DNA from: Trichococcus collinsii
Lineage (GTDB): Bacteria; Bacillota; Bacilli; Lactobacillales; Aerococcaceae
NCBI RefSeq assembly: GCF_900107505.1
Contig: NZ_FNQH01000001.1
Span: forward strand, 62,001-126,000
Length of the DNA stretch: 64,000 nucleotides
Direction: 5' to 3'
The notes below the pieces were generated by a model that saw only the letters and a program-made list of their open reading frames with translations, was not told where the DNA came from and ran no database searches. Positions 8,238-16,888 of this stretch are shown in pieces (position 1 is the stretch's first letter; every line of letters starts with the position of its first letter). The translations under genes and the position numbers were made by a program.

Positions 8238-8672
8238 CTACTCTATCATTTTGTCCATGTCGTGGTGGAGAATCCCGGCTTCTTCATATTCTTCGCCGCA
8301 GACGGTGTAGCCGGCTTTTTCGTAAAAACCGATGGCATGGTTCTGGGCTCCAAGGAACAGGCGCTTTCCGCCGAGTTCGCGGACGTGTCTTTCGATTTCC
8401 TGCATTAGGATGCTTCCGTATTTCTTTTCCCTTACGGCTTTGCGGATAGCGACACGCTGCACCTTGTATTTGCCGTTTGCCATCGGGTAGATGCGGGCTG
8501 TGGCAACAGGGATTGCTTCTTCATATCCGACGAGATGCAAGGTTTGATCTTCCAAATCATCAATTTCTATGGAGACCGGCACCTGCTGTTCATCCACGAA
8601 TACTTCTTTGCGGATGTCTAAGGCATCCCGATATGTTTGTGATTGTAAATCTTGTGTCCATTCAAAATGCAT
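8238..8672 (-). CDS. GNAT family N-acetyltransferase (YjcF-like)
   Basis: 144 residues. Acyl-CoA dependent acetyltransferase of the small YjcF/ElaA type: the N-terminal ALDIRKEVFVDEQQVP motif is typical of that group, followed by the acetyl-CoA loop VREKKYGS and the C-terminal FYEKAGY. The substrate is unknown. The start MHFEWTQ follows GAGGAA; longer versions of the frame have no ribosome site and would run into the upstream intergenic region. It is transcribed alone, converging on mgtE and divergent from the M42 peptidase. Confidence 0.88.
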   Translation of the reverse strand: MHFEWTQDLQSQTYRDALDIRKEVFVDEQQVPVSIEIDDLEDQTLHLVGYEEAIPVATARIYPMANGKYKVQRVAIRKAVREKKYGSILMQEIERHVRELGGKRLFLGAQNHAIGFYEKAGYTVCGEEYEEAGILHHDMDKMIE

Positions 8673-8792
8673 CAATACGTATTCCTCGCTTTCAAAATTT
8701 GTAGGGCTCGGCGGAACCTCTCCTTTAATTCTACCTGAATCGGAACTTTTTGTCTGAATTAAATGCTTTTGCCTCATTTACCCGTGTTCTTT

Positions 8793-8801
8793 TGCTATAC
8801 T
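8793..8801 (+). promoter_or_regulatory. Candidate extended -10 promoter for the M42 peptidase gene
   Basis: TGCTATACT (TGn plus TATACT) 28 nt upstream of the start; the TTGCCT farther upstream is 21 bp away and so a poor -35. Confidence 0.45.
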
Positions 8802-8828
8802 TATTTAATCAGCAAGAGGAGGAAAAGT

Positions 8829-9905
8829 ATGCTAGACATAATTGAAACAATCCAACAATTGACAAACATCCCGTCGCCGACAGGATATACTGCGGAAATC
8901 ATCGACTTTTTGGATGAGAACCTGAAGCAGAAGGGGTACGAACCTGAAAGAAATCATAAAGGTAGCTTGATGGTGACGGTTAAAGGCACCGAAAATCAAA
9001 GTCGGCGCTTTGTGACGGCGCATATCGATACGTTAGGAGCTATGGTGCGGGCAATCAAACCGGATGGAAGACTGAAAATCGACCTGATCGGTGGCTTTAC
9101 CTATCATTCCATAGATGGGGAATACTGTACGGTTCATAGCGCAGCCACAGGAAAAGACTGGACGGGAACGATATTATTGCACCAAACGAGCGCCCACGTC
9201 TATAAAGATGCGCGCACGGCCGAACGAAACCAGGACAATATGGAAATCCGTCTGGATGCAGAAGTGCATACCGCCAAAGATGTCTCTGCTCTTGGCATCG
9301 GCGTAGGGGATTTCATCAGCTTTGCACCTCGGACAGAGATTACTCCGACTGGGTACATCAAATCAAGACATTTGGACGATAAAGCCAGCGCGGCAATCCT
9401 GCTGCAGTTCCTGCACCGTATCGCGGATGAAAACTTGACGTTGCCTTATACGACCTGCTTCTTTTTTTCGAACAATGAAGAAATCGGCTACGGCGGCAAC
9501 TCGAATATGCCGGAGCACACGGTGGAATATTTGGCTGTTGATATGGGCGCGATGGGCGACGACCAGCAGACTGACGAGTATACCGTGTCCATCTGCGTGA
9601 AGGATGGATCGGGTCCTTACCACTTTGGCCTTCGGCAGCAGTTGGTCGGATTATGCGAATCCCAGGGAATTCCTTACAAACTGGACATCTATCCGTTTTA
9701 CGGCAGTGATGCCTCCGCAGCCATGAAAGCGGGGTGGGATGTTCGCCATGCTTTGATCGGACCGGGAATCGATGCTAGCCATGCCTATGAGCGTACCCAT
9801 CGGAAATCCTTGGAATCCTGCTCCAAACTGTTGGAGGCGTATCTGTCCGCTCAAATGATCGGCAAACAGTCTGGGAAAGAAGGGGATATTGAATGGAAAA
9901 ATTAA
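8829..9905 (+). CDS. M42 family metallopeptidase (PepA/FrvX-type aminopeptidase)
   Basis: 358 residues. Cytoplasmic di-metal aminopeptidase that forms large tetrahedral assemblies in known members. Metal-ligand motifs in order: TAHIDTLG (~65), RHLDDKAS (~180), NEEIGYGG with the catalytic Glu-Glu pair (~215), AVDMG (~240) and ASHAYERTH (~320). The AAGAGGAGG site before ATG 8829 decides the start. The next gene begins 13 nt before this one ends, so the two form a coupled pair. Confidence 0.93.
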   Translation: MLDIIETIQQLTNIPSPTGYTAEIIDFLDENLKQKGYEPERNHKGSLMVTVKGTENQSRRFVTAHIDTLGAMVRAIKPDGRLKIDLIGGFTYHSIDGEYCTVHSAATGKDWTGTILLHQTSAHVYKDARTAERNQDNMEIRLDAEVHTAKDVSALGIGVGDFISFAPRTEITPTGYIKSRHLDDKASAAILLQFLHRIADENLTLPYTTCFFFSNNEEIGYGGNSNMPEHTVEYLAVDMGAMGDDQQTDEYTVSICVKDGSGPYHFGLRQQLVGLCESQGIPYKLDIYPFYGSDASAAMKAGWDVRHALIGPGIDASHAYERTHRKSLESCSKLLEAYLSAQMIGKQSGKEGDIEWKN

Positions 9906-10996
9906 GGAAAACGAATCTGCTCTATTGGAGTGTTTGGCTTTTGGTGCTGGCGTGCCTGATTTGGGTGTCCACCAAAATCAATTTTATATTTTATCCAATC
10001 GGTGCCTTTATCTCGACGATCTTCACGCCAGTGCTTGTGGCGGGTTTTTTGTATTATATTTTCACGCCGTTCATCGAAATGCTCGAGAATAGGCTGAACA
10101 TCAAACGACCGATAGGGATCCTCATCGTCATGGTTCTTCTTATCGGCATCGTCATCTTTTCGTTTCTGGGACTCATTCCGAATCTTGTGAGCCAAATCAG
10201 AGAGTTATTGACGAATTTGCCTAGCGTAGTCCGTTCCTTGAATAGACTATATCAACAAGTGATTGAGCAGGAATGGGTGGAGCGTCTGGATATCCCTACC
10301 CAATTGTCTCAGATGAGCGGAAATATCCAAAGCAGCATCAGTGCCTTCCTGAATGATCTGACGGGCAGCATCGGTTCTGTATTGTCGGCCGTAGCGAACG
10401 TAGCCTTGCTCGTCATCATCATTCCGTTGATTTTTTTCTACATGTTGAAGGACGGACATAAGTTTCCTGAAGCGGTAGCCCAATTGCTGCCGCATGAATA
10501 TTCTTCAGACGTGCTTGCATTGCTGAAGGAAATCAACAAAACGATCGCCAAGTACATCAGCGGGCAGGCGCTTGTCTGTTTATTCGTAGGGACATTCACC
10601 TTCATCGGGTATCTGCTGATTGGACTGCCGTACGCCTTCCTGCTTGGGGTCACAGCAGCCATCACGAACATCATTCCTTATCTTGGACCATACATCGGCT
10701 TAATTCCGGCCGTTATAATCGGGTTGACTGTCGCTCCTTCAAAGGCGTTGCTAGTCTGTGTCGTTGTGTTGGTGGTCCAACAAGTGGAATCGAACATCAT
10801 TTCACCCAATGTCTTGGGCAAAACGCTGAATATGCATCCGCTGACGATTTTGTTTTTGCTGTTGGCTGTAGGCAAAATATCCGGCGTTCTGGGAATGATA
10901 TTGGCGATTCCCACGTATGCAGTCGTGAAAACCATCGTTCAATATGTCCACCGTTACGTCAAAAACAGAAAGAAAAAAGTGTTATATAAAGAATAA
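9893..10996 (+). CDS. AI-2E family transporter (PerM/YdbI type permease)
   Basis: 367 residues, about eight membrane segments: two at the N-terminus, a soluble amphipathic stretch (~85-150), then a bundle with the conserved GLPYAFLLGV and NIIPYLGPYIGLIPA and the family motif QQVESNIISPNVLGK. Members export small molecules or act as Na+/H+ antiporters; a role in autoinducer-2 export is not implied for this one. AAGGGG stands before the start inside the M42 gene. The lysine-rich C-terminus is cytoplasmic by the positive-inside rule. Confidence 0.9.
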   Translation: MEKLRKTNLLYWSVWLLVLACLIWVSTKINFIFYPIGAFISTIFTPVLVAGFLYYIFTPFIEMLENRLNIKRPIGILIVMVLLIGIVIFSFLGLIPNLVSQIRELLTNLPSVVRSLNRLYQQVIEQEWVERLDIPTQLSQMSGNIQSSISAFLNDLTGSIGSVLSAVANVALLVIIIPLIFFYMLKDGHKFPEAVAQLLPHEYSSDVLALLKEINKTIAKYISGQALVCLFVGTFTFIGYLLIGLPYAFLLGVTAAITNIIPYLGPYIGLIPAVIIGLTVAPSKALLVCVVVLVVQQVESNIISPNVLGKTLNMHPLTILFLLLAVGKISGVLGMILAIPTYAVVKTIVQYVHRYVKNRKKKVLYKE

Positions 10997-11009
10997 TAAA
11001 AATTAATGT

Positions 11010-11056
11010 GGATTCCAAGGGTTATTGATTGCTTTTTACCTTTGGAATCCTTTATT
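11010..11056 (+). terminator. Terminator after the AI-2E family gene
   Basis: GGATTCCAA.GGT / ACC.TTGGAATCC with a T-rich tail TTTATTAT. Confidence 0.75.
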
Positions 11057-11176
11057 ATGTAAAAAGTGTTAAGGGCATAACGAGTCAATTTGTGCAGTTT
11101 TTATTATGAATTATGAGAACGGCGGCAATTGGTTTGTGCAAAATATATTAATACGGAAATTTTAGGAGGAAGTACA

Positions 11177-12535
11177 ATGAAAGTAATCGTAGTGGGATGT
11201 ACTCATGCCGGAACGTCAGCAGTGAAGACAATTTTGAAGGAGAATCCAGGTACTGAATTAACAGTATATGAAAGAAACGACAACGTTTCATTCTTGTCAT
11301 GCGGGATTGCGCTTTACGTCGGCGGTGTCGTGAAAGATCCACAAGGATTATTCTACTCTAACCCTGAGGAGCTTGCTTCGCTAGGCGCAAACGTAAACAT
11401 GCAACATGATGTAACAAACATTGATACAGCTGCTAAAACTGTTTCTGTGAAAAACTTAGTTACCGGCGAAGAATTTCAAGACACATATGACAAGTTAGTT
11501 TTAACGATCGGCTCATGGCCAATCATCCCGCCAATCGAAGGCATCCAAAGCAAAAATGTTTTGCTTTGCAAAAACTATAACCAAGCAAAAGAAATCATCG
11601 CACGCAAAGACGATAAGAAGAAAATCGTCGTTGTCGGCGGCGGCTACATCGGTATCGAGTTAGTTGAAGCTTTTGCTAACGACGGTAAAGAAGTTACATT
11701 GGTCGATGGTTTGGATCGCATTTTGAATAAATATTTGGATTCTGAATTCACGGACATCCTTGAAGATGACTTGCGCGCTCATGGCGTAAAAGTACAATTG
11801 AATGAAATGGTTAAAGGCTTCAAAGAGAACAAAGCTGGAGACATCACTACAGTAGTTACAACTGGCGGAGAATACGAAGCTGAAATGGTCATCTTATGCG
11901 TAGGGTTCCGACCAAATACGGATCTCGTCAAAGGTCAAGTGGATATGATGAAGAACGGTGCGATTATCGTGAATGATTACATGCAAACAAGCTTGCCAGA
12001 CGTTTATGCAGCAGGAGACAGCTGTGCTGTAAACTACAATCCGAACGGCGGACATGCATATATTCCTTTGGCAACAAACGCTGTGCGTATGGGATTGTTG
12101 GTCGGTAAAAACATCAACGGACCTAAAATGAAATACCGTGGAACACAATCCACGTCCGGACTGTACCTGAATGGCTTCACTATCGGTTCTACCGGTGTGA
12201 ACGATGCAAGTGCTGAAGCATTCGGACTTGAAACACGCTCCGTAGTTCTGGAAGACTTCTATCGTCCGGAGTTCATGCCATCAAATGAAAAAGTGCTGAT
12301 GAAACTTGTCTACGAAGTAGGTACGAACCGCATCGTTGGCGGACAGTTGATGTCCAAGTATGACATCACACAATCAGCCAATACTTTATCATTAGCTATT
12401 CAAAACAAAATGACGATTGAAGACCTGGCTCTGGTCGACTTCTTCTTCCAACCTCATTTTGACCGTCCTTGGAACTATTTGAACTTGTTGGCACAAAAAG
12501 CTTTGGAACAAGAAGCAGAATTAGCTGCTAAATAA
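11177..12535 (+). CDS. nox: NADH oxidase, water-forming type (CoA-disulfide reductase family)
   Basis: 452 residues. FAD enzyme oxidising NADH with O2; in lactic acid bacteria the four-electron form making water regenerates NAD+ and removes oxygen. FAD-binding N-terminus VIVVGCTHAGTSA, the single redox Cys in FLSCGIALYVGG near residue 42, the NADH-binding VVVGGGYIGIELVE near residue 155 and the second FAD motif VYAAGDSC near residue 280 are all present, followed by the dimerisation domain. TAGGAGGA sets the start; a longer frame upstream has no ribosome site. Codon use is more optimised than in neighbours, suggesting high expression. Water versus peroxide formation is inferred from similarity to Nox. 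Confidence 0.93.
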   Translation: MKVIVVGCTHAGTSAVKTILKENPGTELTVYERNDNVSFLSCGIALYVGGVVKDPQGLFYSNPEELASLGANVNMQHDVTNIDTAAKTVSVKNLVTGEEFQDTYDKLVLTIGSWPIIPPIEGIQSKNVLLCKNYNQAKEIIARKDDKKKIVVVGGGYIGIELVEAFANDGKEVTLVDGLDRILNKYLDSEFTDILEDDLRAHGVKVQLNEMVKGFKENKAGDITTVVTTGGEYEAEMVILCVGFRPNTDLVKGQVDMMKNGAIIVNDYMQTSLPDVYAAGDSCAVNYNPNGGHAYIPLATNAVRMGLLVGKNINGPKMKYRGTQSTSGLYLNGFTIGSTGVNDASAEAFGLETRSVVLEDFYRPEFMPSNEKVLMKLVYEVGTNRIVGGQLMSKYDITQSANTLSLAIQNKMTIEDLALVDFFFQPHFDRPWNYLNLLAQKALEQEAELAAK

Positions 12536-12553
12536 TTTAAACACGTTACTTTG

Positions 12554-12599
12554 GAGCCCCTTTGTTAATCAATCCGTTGATTAACAGAGGGGCTCTTTG
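12554..12599 (+). terminator. Terminator after nox
   Basis: Stem GAGCCCCT.TGTTAATCAA / TTGATTAACA.AGGGGCTC with loop TCCG and a short T-rich tail. Confidence 0.8.
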
Positions 12600-12629
12600 T
12601 GGAATAGACAGTGTTTCTGGATAAAAGAC

Positions 12630-12658
12630 TTGTATTTTTTGCCGGGTCATTAGATAAT
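12630..12658 (+). promoter_or_regulatory. Candidate promoter of the CNNM/CBS gene
   Basis: TTGTAT, 17-bp spacer, GATAAT, 55 nt upstream of the start codon. Confidence 0.4.
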
Positions 12659-12712
12659 GAACGATAACGATAAACTTTCAAAGAGATAAAAAAACGAAGG
12701 AGAAAACAATCT

Positions 12713-14098
12713 ATGACCACAGACCCCAGTAATCAGACCTTGCTTTGGCAACTGTTGCTGATTGCGGTATTGACATTGGTGAACGCATTTTTTGCGGCAT
12801 CCGAAATCGCATTTGTTTCATTGAACAAAAATAGGGTGGCAAATCAAGCCATCAAAGGGGATGAAAAAGCGCGTAAAATTTTGGCGCTTTTGGATCATTC
12901 TGATGATTTTTTGGCGACTATCCAAGTTGCTATTACTTTCGCGGGATTTCTTTCCAGTGCTTCTGCTGCCAATACATTCGCAGCCAGACTCGATCCCTAT
13001 TTGAGCAATATACCTGGAGCGGAGCAGGCTGCCATTTTGATTGTGACGTTAGCGCTCTCCTACATTTCCTTAGTCTTTGGTGAACTGTATCCGAAACAGC
13101 TGGGACTGCAACGCCCTGAAGAAGTGGCGCGGGCAGGTGCGGGCTTCATCACAGTCGTCCAAAAGCTGATGAAACCCTTTGTTTGGTTCTTATCCTTTTC
13201 CACAAGTGTGTTGGAAAAAATGACGCCGATCACGTTCACGAGTGGCAACGATATGTTTTCGCGCGAAGAAGTGCGGGACCTGTTGGAAAAGAGTAGCGAT
13301 GAAGGGACCATCGAACGGATGGAATTCAACATGCTGAAGGGGGTGCTTTCCATGGATAATAAAATGGCCCGTGAGGTCATGGTGCCGCGAACGGACACCT
13401 TCATGCTGAATGTGAACGATGCTGTCGATGCTAACATAGAAGCAGCATTAGACTCCCCTTATACCCGCATACCAATCTATGAAGATGATAAGGATAACAT
13501 CATCGGTGTATTGCATCTGAAAAATTTATTGAAGGAGTCCAAGAATACCCCAATCAATCAGATTGATCTTCGGAAAATCATGAATGAGCCTCTATTTGTT
13601 CCGGAAACGATCATGACCGATGAATTGATGTCCTACCTGAAGAAAAGCCATAACCAATTGGCGCTGCTCCATGACGAATATGGTGGCATGGTAGGGATTG
13701 TGACCTTGGAGGATATCCTCGAAGAAATTGTTGGCGATATCGAGGATGAATACGATGAAAGCTATGTGCTTATCGAGCGAATCGGCGATAATGTCTACGA
13801 AGCGGATGGAGCTACGCCATTGCATCGCTTCAATGATTATTTTGGCACGCAACTTGAATCGGCGGATGTCGATACGATCGCCGGTTATCTGTTGACTGAG
13901 TTGGGAGAGTTTCCGGAAGAAAATGAGGAAGCGTCCATCGAAGAGAACGGATTGATCATCAAAACGTTGGCGTTCGACAATCGCCGTCTTTTGAAAGTCG
14001 GGGTGTCTTATATGAACGAGAACGACAGACCCGCAAAAGAACGTTTTAAAGAGGATGAGGCTAAAGAAGCTGCCGATTTAAAAAAAGAAACAGAATAA
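12713..14098 (+). CDS. Hemolysin-family CNNM/CBS/CorC_HlyC membrane protein
   Basis: 461 residues. N-terminal CNNM domain with about four membrane segments (residues ~10-155, starting LLLIAVLTLVNAFFAASE), then a CBS pair (~205-340, ending VGIVTLEDILEEIVGDIEDE) and a C-terminal CorC_HlyC domain (~350-430), and finally a charged Lys/Glu tail. Relatives in Bacillus and Staphylococcus (YhdP, MpfA) are thought to export Mg2+ or act in metal tolerance; the old name hemolysin is historical. GAAGGAG precedes the ATG. A monocistronic transcript is indicated by its own promoter and terminator. Confidence 0.9.
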   Translation: MTTDPSNQTLLWQLLLIAVLTLVNAFFAASEIAFVSLNKNRVANQAIKGDEKARKILALLDHSDDFLATIQVAITFAGFLSSASAANTFAARLDPYLSNIPGAEQAAILIVTLALSYISLVFGELYPKQLGLQRPEEVARAGAGFITVVQKLMKPFVWFLSFSTSVLEKMTPITFTSGNDMFSREEVRDLLEKSSDEGTIERMEFNMLKGVLSMDNKMAREVMVPRTDTFMLNVNDAVDANIEAALDSPYTRIPIYEDDKDNIIGVLHLKNLLKESKNTPINQIDLRKIMNEPLFVPETIMTDELMSYLKKSHNQLALLHDEYGGMVGIVTLEDILEEIVGDIEDEYDESYVLIERIGDNVYEADGATPLHRFNDYFGTQLESADVDTIAGYLLTELGEFPEENEEASIEENGLIIKTLAFDNRRLLKVGVSYMNENDRPAKERFKEDEAKEAADLKKETE

Positions 14099-14103
14099 AT
14101 GAT

Positions 14104-14158
14104 GAGTAGTTTTGCCTTGATCGATAATAGTCGGTGATGGTGAAACTGCTTTTTTTTG
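14104..14158 (+). terminator. Terminator after the CNNM/CBS gene
   Basis: AGTAGTTTTGCC paired with GGTGAAACTGCT, followed by eight T. Confidence 0.8.
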
Positions 14159-14183
14159 TCCACATACTGTTGCAAGGACAATC

Positions 14184-14212
14184 TTGTGGAATGCTCGGAT
14201 TTCTTGTATAAT
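14184..14212 (+). promoter_or_regulatory. Candidate promoter for prfC
   Basis: TTGTGG, 17-bp spacer, perfect TATAAT. If used it gives an mRNA leader of about 550 nt that contains the repeat elements below. Confidence 0.55.
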
Positions 14213-14306
14213 AACAAAGGTATTGTCGTGGGTTAGCGTGTGCATATTGCTCATGCTATCTTTTTGTGTAAAGGAAAGCAGATAATATGCTGAAACCAAA
14301 AGTTCC

Positions 14307-14732
14307 TCACCACAGGTGCTTTATGGCTTTGCAAAATGTTTCATGCTTCCAATTTAGATAGTTAGCTTCACGGGTAAGCCCTTTGGAAAGGATAAAGGAA
14401 CCCCCAGTCTCTACGAGCCAAGGATACTGTTCGACAAGGCAATAGTTCTTGTCATCTGGATAACTTAGAAACACGATACAACTGACCGGTACGGTCACGT
14501 TGATTCTTTTGTTTCGGAAGTCTCTCAGCATATTGCGCTCTAGGATGCTTAGGCGGCACGATTTCCTGAATTGTCATGACTCTTGCGATTTTAATCGCTT
14601 AATCCTGTCATCAGGTCATCCAACTGGCCTCGCAGCGAGGCCCTCTGATGTCGCACTTTGATATCAGAGTACTTGACCGATTAGGTCACAGTGTGTCCTT
14701 AATCAGGGCTGAGCGAACCCGTTCAGCTTTTC
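14307..14732. repeat. Composite intergenic repeat before prfC (copy C, shared with the ileS leader)
   Basis: Three blocks match 52708-52883: TCACCACAGGTG with ATGTTTCATGC, TAGCTTCACGGGTAAGCCCTT, and ATTGCGCTCTAGGATGCT with CGATTTCCT; the right end GGGCTGAGCGAACCCGTTCA matches as well. Between the blocks are about 145 and 150 nt absent from the ileS copy; the second extra part (14571-14690) belongs to the structured repeat family of copies A and B (GCGATTTTAATCGC hairpin; TGACC/GGTCA before CACAGTG). Extra hairpins GGCCTC/GAGGCC (14627-14641) and CTCTGAT/ATCAGAG (14643-14669) lie within. This stretch fills the 14159-14771 gap; a minus-strand open frame of 74 codons inside it has no convincing start site. 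Confidence 0.7.
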
Positions 14733-14771
14733 ATACATTCACGATAGAGATATTCGAAAAAGGAGAACAAT

Positions 14772-16349
14772 ATGACTCAAACATTAGCAGATAAAGTAAA
14801 AGCAAGAAGAACATTTGCCATCATTTCCCATCCGGATGCCGGTAAAACGACTATCACGGAGCAGTTATTGCTGTTCGGGGGCGCAATCCGCCAAGCAGGG
14901 ACGGTAAAAGGGAAAAAATCAGGCAGATTCGCCAAATCGGATTGGATGGATATTGAAAAACAAAGGGGTATTTCGGTAACCAGTTCGGTCATGCAGGTTG
15001 ATTATGACGGAAAACAGATCAACATTTTGGATACACCCGGGCATGAGGACTTCTCGGAAGATACCTACCGTACTTTGATGGCTGTGGATAGCGCCGTGAT
15101 GGTAATCGACAGCGGGAAGGGGATTGAGCCCCAGACAAAGAAATTATTCAAGGTCTGCAGCATGAGAGGGATTCCGATTTTTACTTTCATCAATAAATTG
15201 GACCGTGATGGCCGCGAGCCAATGGATCTGATTGCGGAATTGGAAGAAGTTTTGGGGATTGAAGCCTATCCTATGAACTGGCCGATGGGCATGGGGAAAA
15301 ATTTGTTGGGTCTGTATGACATCTACAATAATCGCGTGGAATTAACTCATCCTGAAGAGAATGAAGACAATGATTTCCTTCCGCTGAATGAAGACGGTGA
15401 AATCGAAGGCGATTACCAAGTGACGCAATCAACCATCTATACTCAAGCAGTTGAAGATGTTCAATTGCTGAAAGAGGCGGGCAACGCTTTTTCGGAAGAA
15501 GCAATCGCAGCCGGGAAATTGACGCCTGTCTTCTTCGGATCAGCTTTGACTGGATTCGGCGTCCAGACATTCCTTGATGCCTTTGTGGATTTTGCTCCGA
15601 GCCCAAGTGAACATGTGACCGTAGCGGACGAGATTGTTGAACCTACGGACGAAAACTTTACCGGCTTCATCTTCAAGATCCAAGCAAATATGAATCCGGC
15701 TCACCGAGACAGGATTGCTTTCGTGCGGGTCTGTTCCGGTGAATTTAAACCCGGAATGGACGTCTATGTTCAGCGTACCGGCAAAAAGATCAAACTGGCG
15801 CATACAACGCAGTTCATGGCCGATTCACGTGAGCAAGTCCAAACGGCAGTAGCGGGCGATATCATTGGACTATACGATACGGGTAACTTCCAGATTGGGG
15901 ATACGATTTACGAAGGCAAAAAGGGGCTTCAGTTCGAAGCGTTGCCGCAATTTACACCGGAACTGTTCATGAAAGTCACTCCAAAAAACGTCATGAAACA
16001 GAAGTCATTCCATAAAGGCGTGCAACAATTGGTTCAAGAAGGAGCCATCCAGTTGTACAAAACCTACCATACAGAGGATTATATCCTAGGTGCGGTCGGT
16101 CAATTACAATTTGAAGTGTTCCAGTACCGCTTGCTGCATGAATACAATGCGGAAGTCGAAATGACACCGATGGGCTCCAAAATTGCACGATGGATCGATT
16201 CGGAAGATTTGGATCCGAACATGTCCTCAAGCCGTAACTTACTGTGCCGCGACCGTTTCGGCAATCCTGTATTCCTTTTCGAAAACCAATTTGCTATGCG
16301 TTGGTTCGAGGACAAATATCCATCAGTTAAATTGACGGCTTTGCTTTAA
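14772..16349 (+). CDS. prfC: Peptide chain release factor 3 (RF-3)
   Basis: 525 residues. Translational GTPase that removes RF1/RF2 from the ribosome after peptide release. G1 SHPDAGKTT (~20), switch region [11 protein letters not shown]3 [12 protein letters not shown] (~85) and G4 NKLD (~140) are complete, followed by domain II (~285-385) and the RF3-specific C-terminal domain. Length fits the family. AAAAAGGAG is 7 nt from the ATG. The unusually long upstream region carries a composite repeat and hairpins, the last of which ends only about 40 nt before the start, so leader structure may affect expression. Confidence 0.97.
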   Translation: MTQTLADKVKARRTFAIISHPDAGKTTITEQLLLFGGAIRQAGTVKGKKSGRFAKSDWMDIEKQRGISVTSSVMQVDYDGKQINILDTPGHEDFSEDTYRTLMAVDSAVMVIDSGKGIEPQTKKLFKVCSMRGIPIFTFINKLDRDGREPMDLIAELEEVLGIEAYPMNWPMGMGKNLLGLYDIYNNRVELTHPEENEDNDFLPLNEDGEIEGDYQVTQSTIYTQAVEDVQLLKEAGNAFSEEAIAAGKLTPVFFGSALTGFGVQTFLDAFVDFAPSPSEHVTVADEIVEPTDENFTGFIFKIQANMNPAHRDRIAFVRVCSGEFKPGMDVYVQRTGKKIKLAHTTQFMADSREQVQTAVAGDIIGLYDTGNFQIGDTIYEGKKGLQFEALPQFTPELFMKVTPKNVMKQKSFHKGVQQLVQEGAIQLYKTYHTEDYILGAVGQLQFEVFQYRLLHEYNAEVEMTPMGSKIARWIDSEDLDPNMSSSRNLLCRDRFGNPVFLFENQFAMRWFEDKYPSVKLTALL

Positions 16350-16375
16350 TTTGAACCATCAATAACACAAAACAA

Positions 16376-16412
16376 AAAACGCACATTGCTGAAAAGCAGT
16401 GTGCGTTTTGCG
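16376..16412. terminator. Terminator between prfC and DUF1827
   Basis: AAAACGCACATTGCT / AGCAGTGTGCGTTTT with a GAAA loop; A run left and T run right, so it can serve both converging genes. Confidence 0.85.
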
Positions 16413-16447
16413 TTAAAAAGATTTTTTTCGATTGCAGAAAATGTCAA

Positions 16448-16723
16448 TCATTTCAGATGAGATAGTTCCACGAAGTTATGACCAGGCATAACTTCCACAT
16501 CGTCAACGGTAAGGTGCAACAATTTCGTCAGTACAAAGTCGATTTCACTTTGTTTTACGCGACGATTTTTGTTGAGGATAATGACATCCTCATGTGTTAC
16601 GGCACCGGTAAAGATGACTGTAGTTTGTCCCAAAGAATACACTTTGACAAATTGAGCATCGGTGTTGGCCAATTGCTCACGTACAAGATCAGCGTGGCTA
16701 TTTGTAACATCGATCAATTTCAT
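16448..16723 (-). CDS. DUF1827 family protein
   Basis: 91 residues, no membrane segment or signal. The N-terminus MKLIDVTNSHADLV and the YSLGQTTVIF stretch are characteristic of DUF1827, a family confined to Lactobacillales and of unknown function. It has a predicted promoter and an AGGGGTG site 7 nt before ATG. In other lactic acid bacteria the family is commonly found near clpE, as here, although terminators separate the two genes, so co-regulation is uncertain. Confidence 0.8.
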   Translation of the reverse strand: MKLIDVTNSHADLVREQLANTDAQFVKVYSLGQTTVIFTGAVTHEDVIILNKNRRVKQSEIDFVLTKLLHLTVDDVEVMPGHNFVELSHLK

Positions 16724-16763
16724 GGACGAACACCCCTAACTTAGGTTGGCTGTTTATAGAATA

Positions 16764-16792
16764 ATTATATAACAACTGTTCATTTATTTAAA
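16764..16792 (-). promoter_or_regulatory. Candidate promoter of the DUF1827 gene
   Basis: Minus strand TTTAAA, 17-bp spacer, TATAAT. Confidence 0.45.
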
Positions 16793-16827
16793 GGGTAAAG
16801 AAATAAATGAATAATTTTCCTGCCCTT

Positions 16828-16879
16828 TTAAACGAGAAAGGCACGAGAAGTCAACGATAACTCGATGACTTCTCGTGCC
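16828..16879 (-). terminator. Terminator of clpE
   Basis: Perfect 14-bp stem GGCACGAGAAGTCA / TGACTTCTCGTGCC, followed on the minus strand by TTTCTCGTTT. Confidence 0.9.
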
Positions 16880-16888
16880 TCCTGTTGT

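Noticed and set aside
14307-14531. Minus-strand open frame of 74 codons before prfC
   Set aside because: It lies in repeat C. The matching part of repeat D preserves GLTREA and a following W-x-H-x-TF pattern, which first looked like coding conservation, but D has no start codon and a stop just upstream, and C has no good ribosome site.
14307-14732. Insertion sequence or MITE
   Set aside because: I see no terminal inverted repeats, target duplication or transposase fragment at either shared repeat, so they are listed as repeats only.
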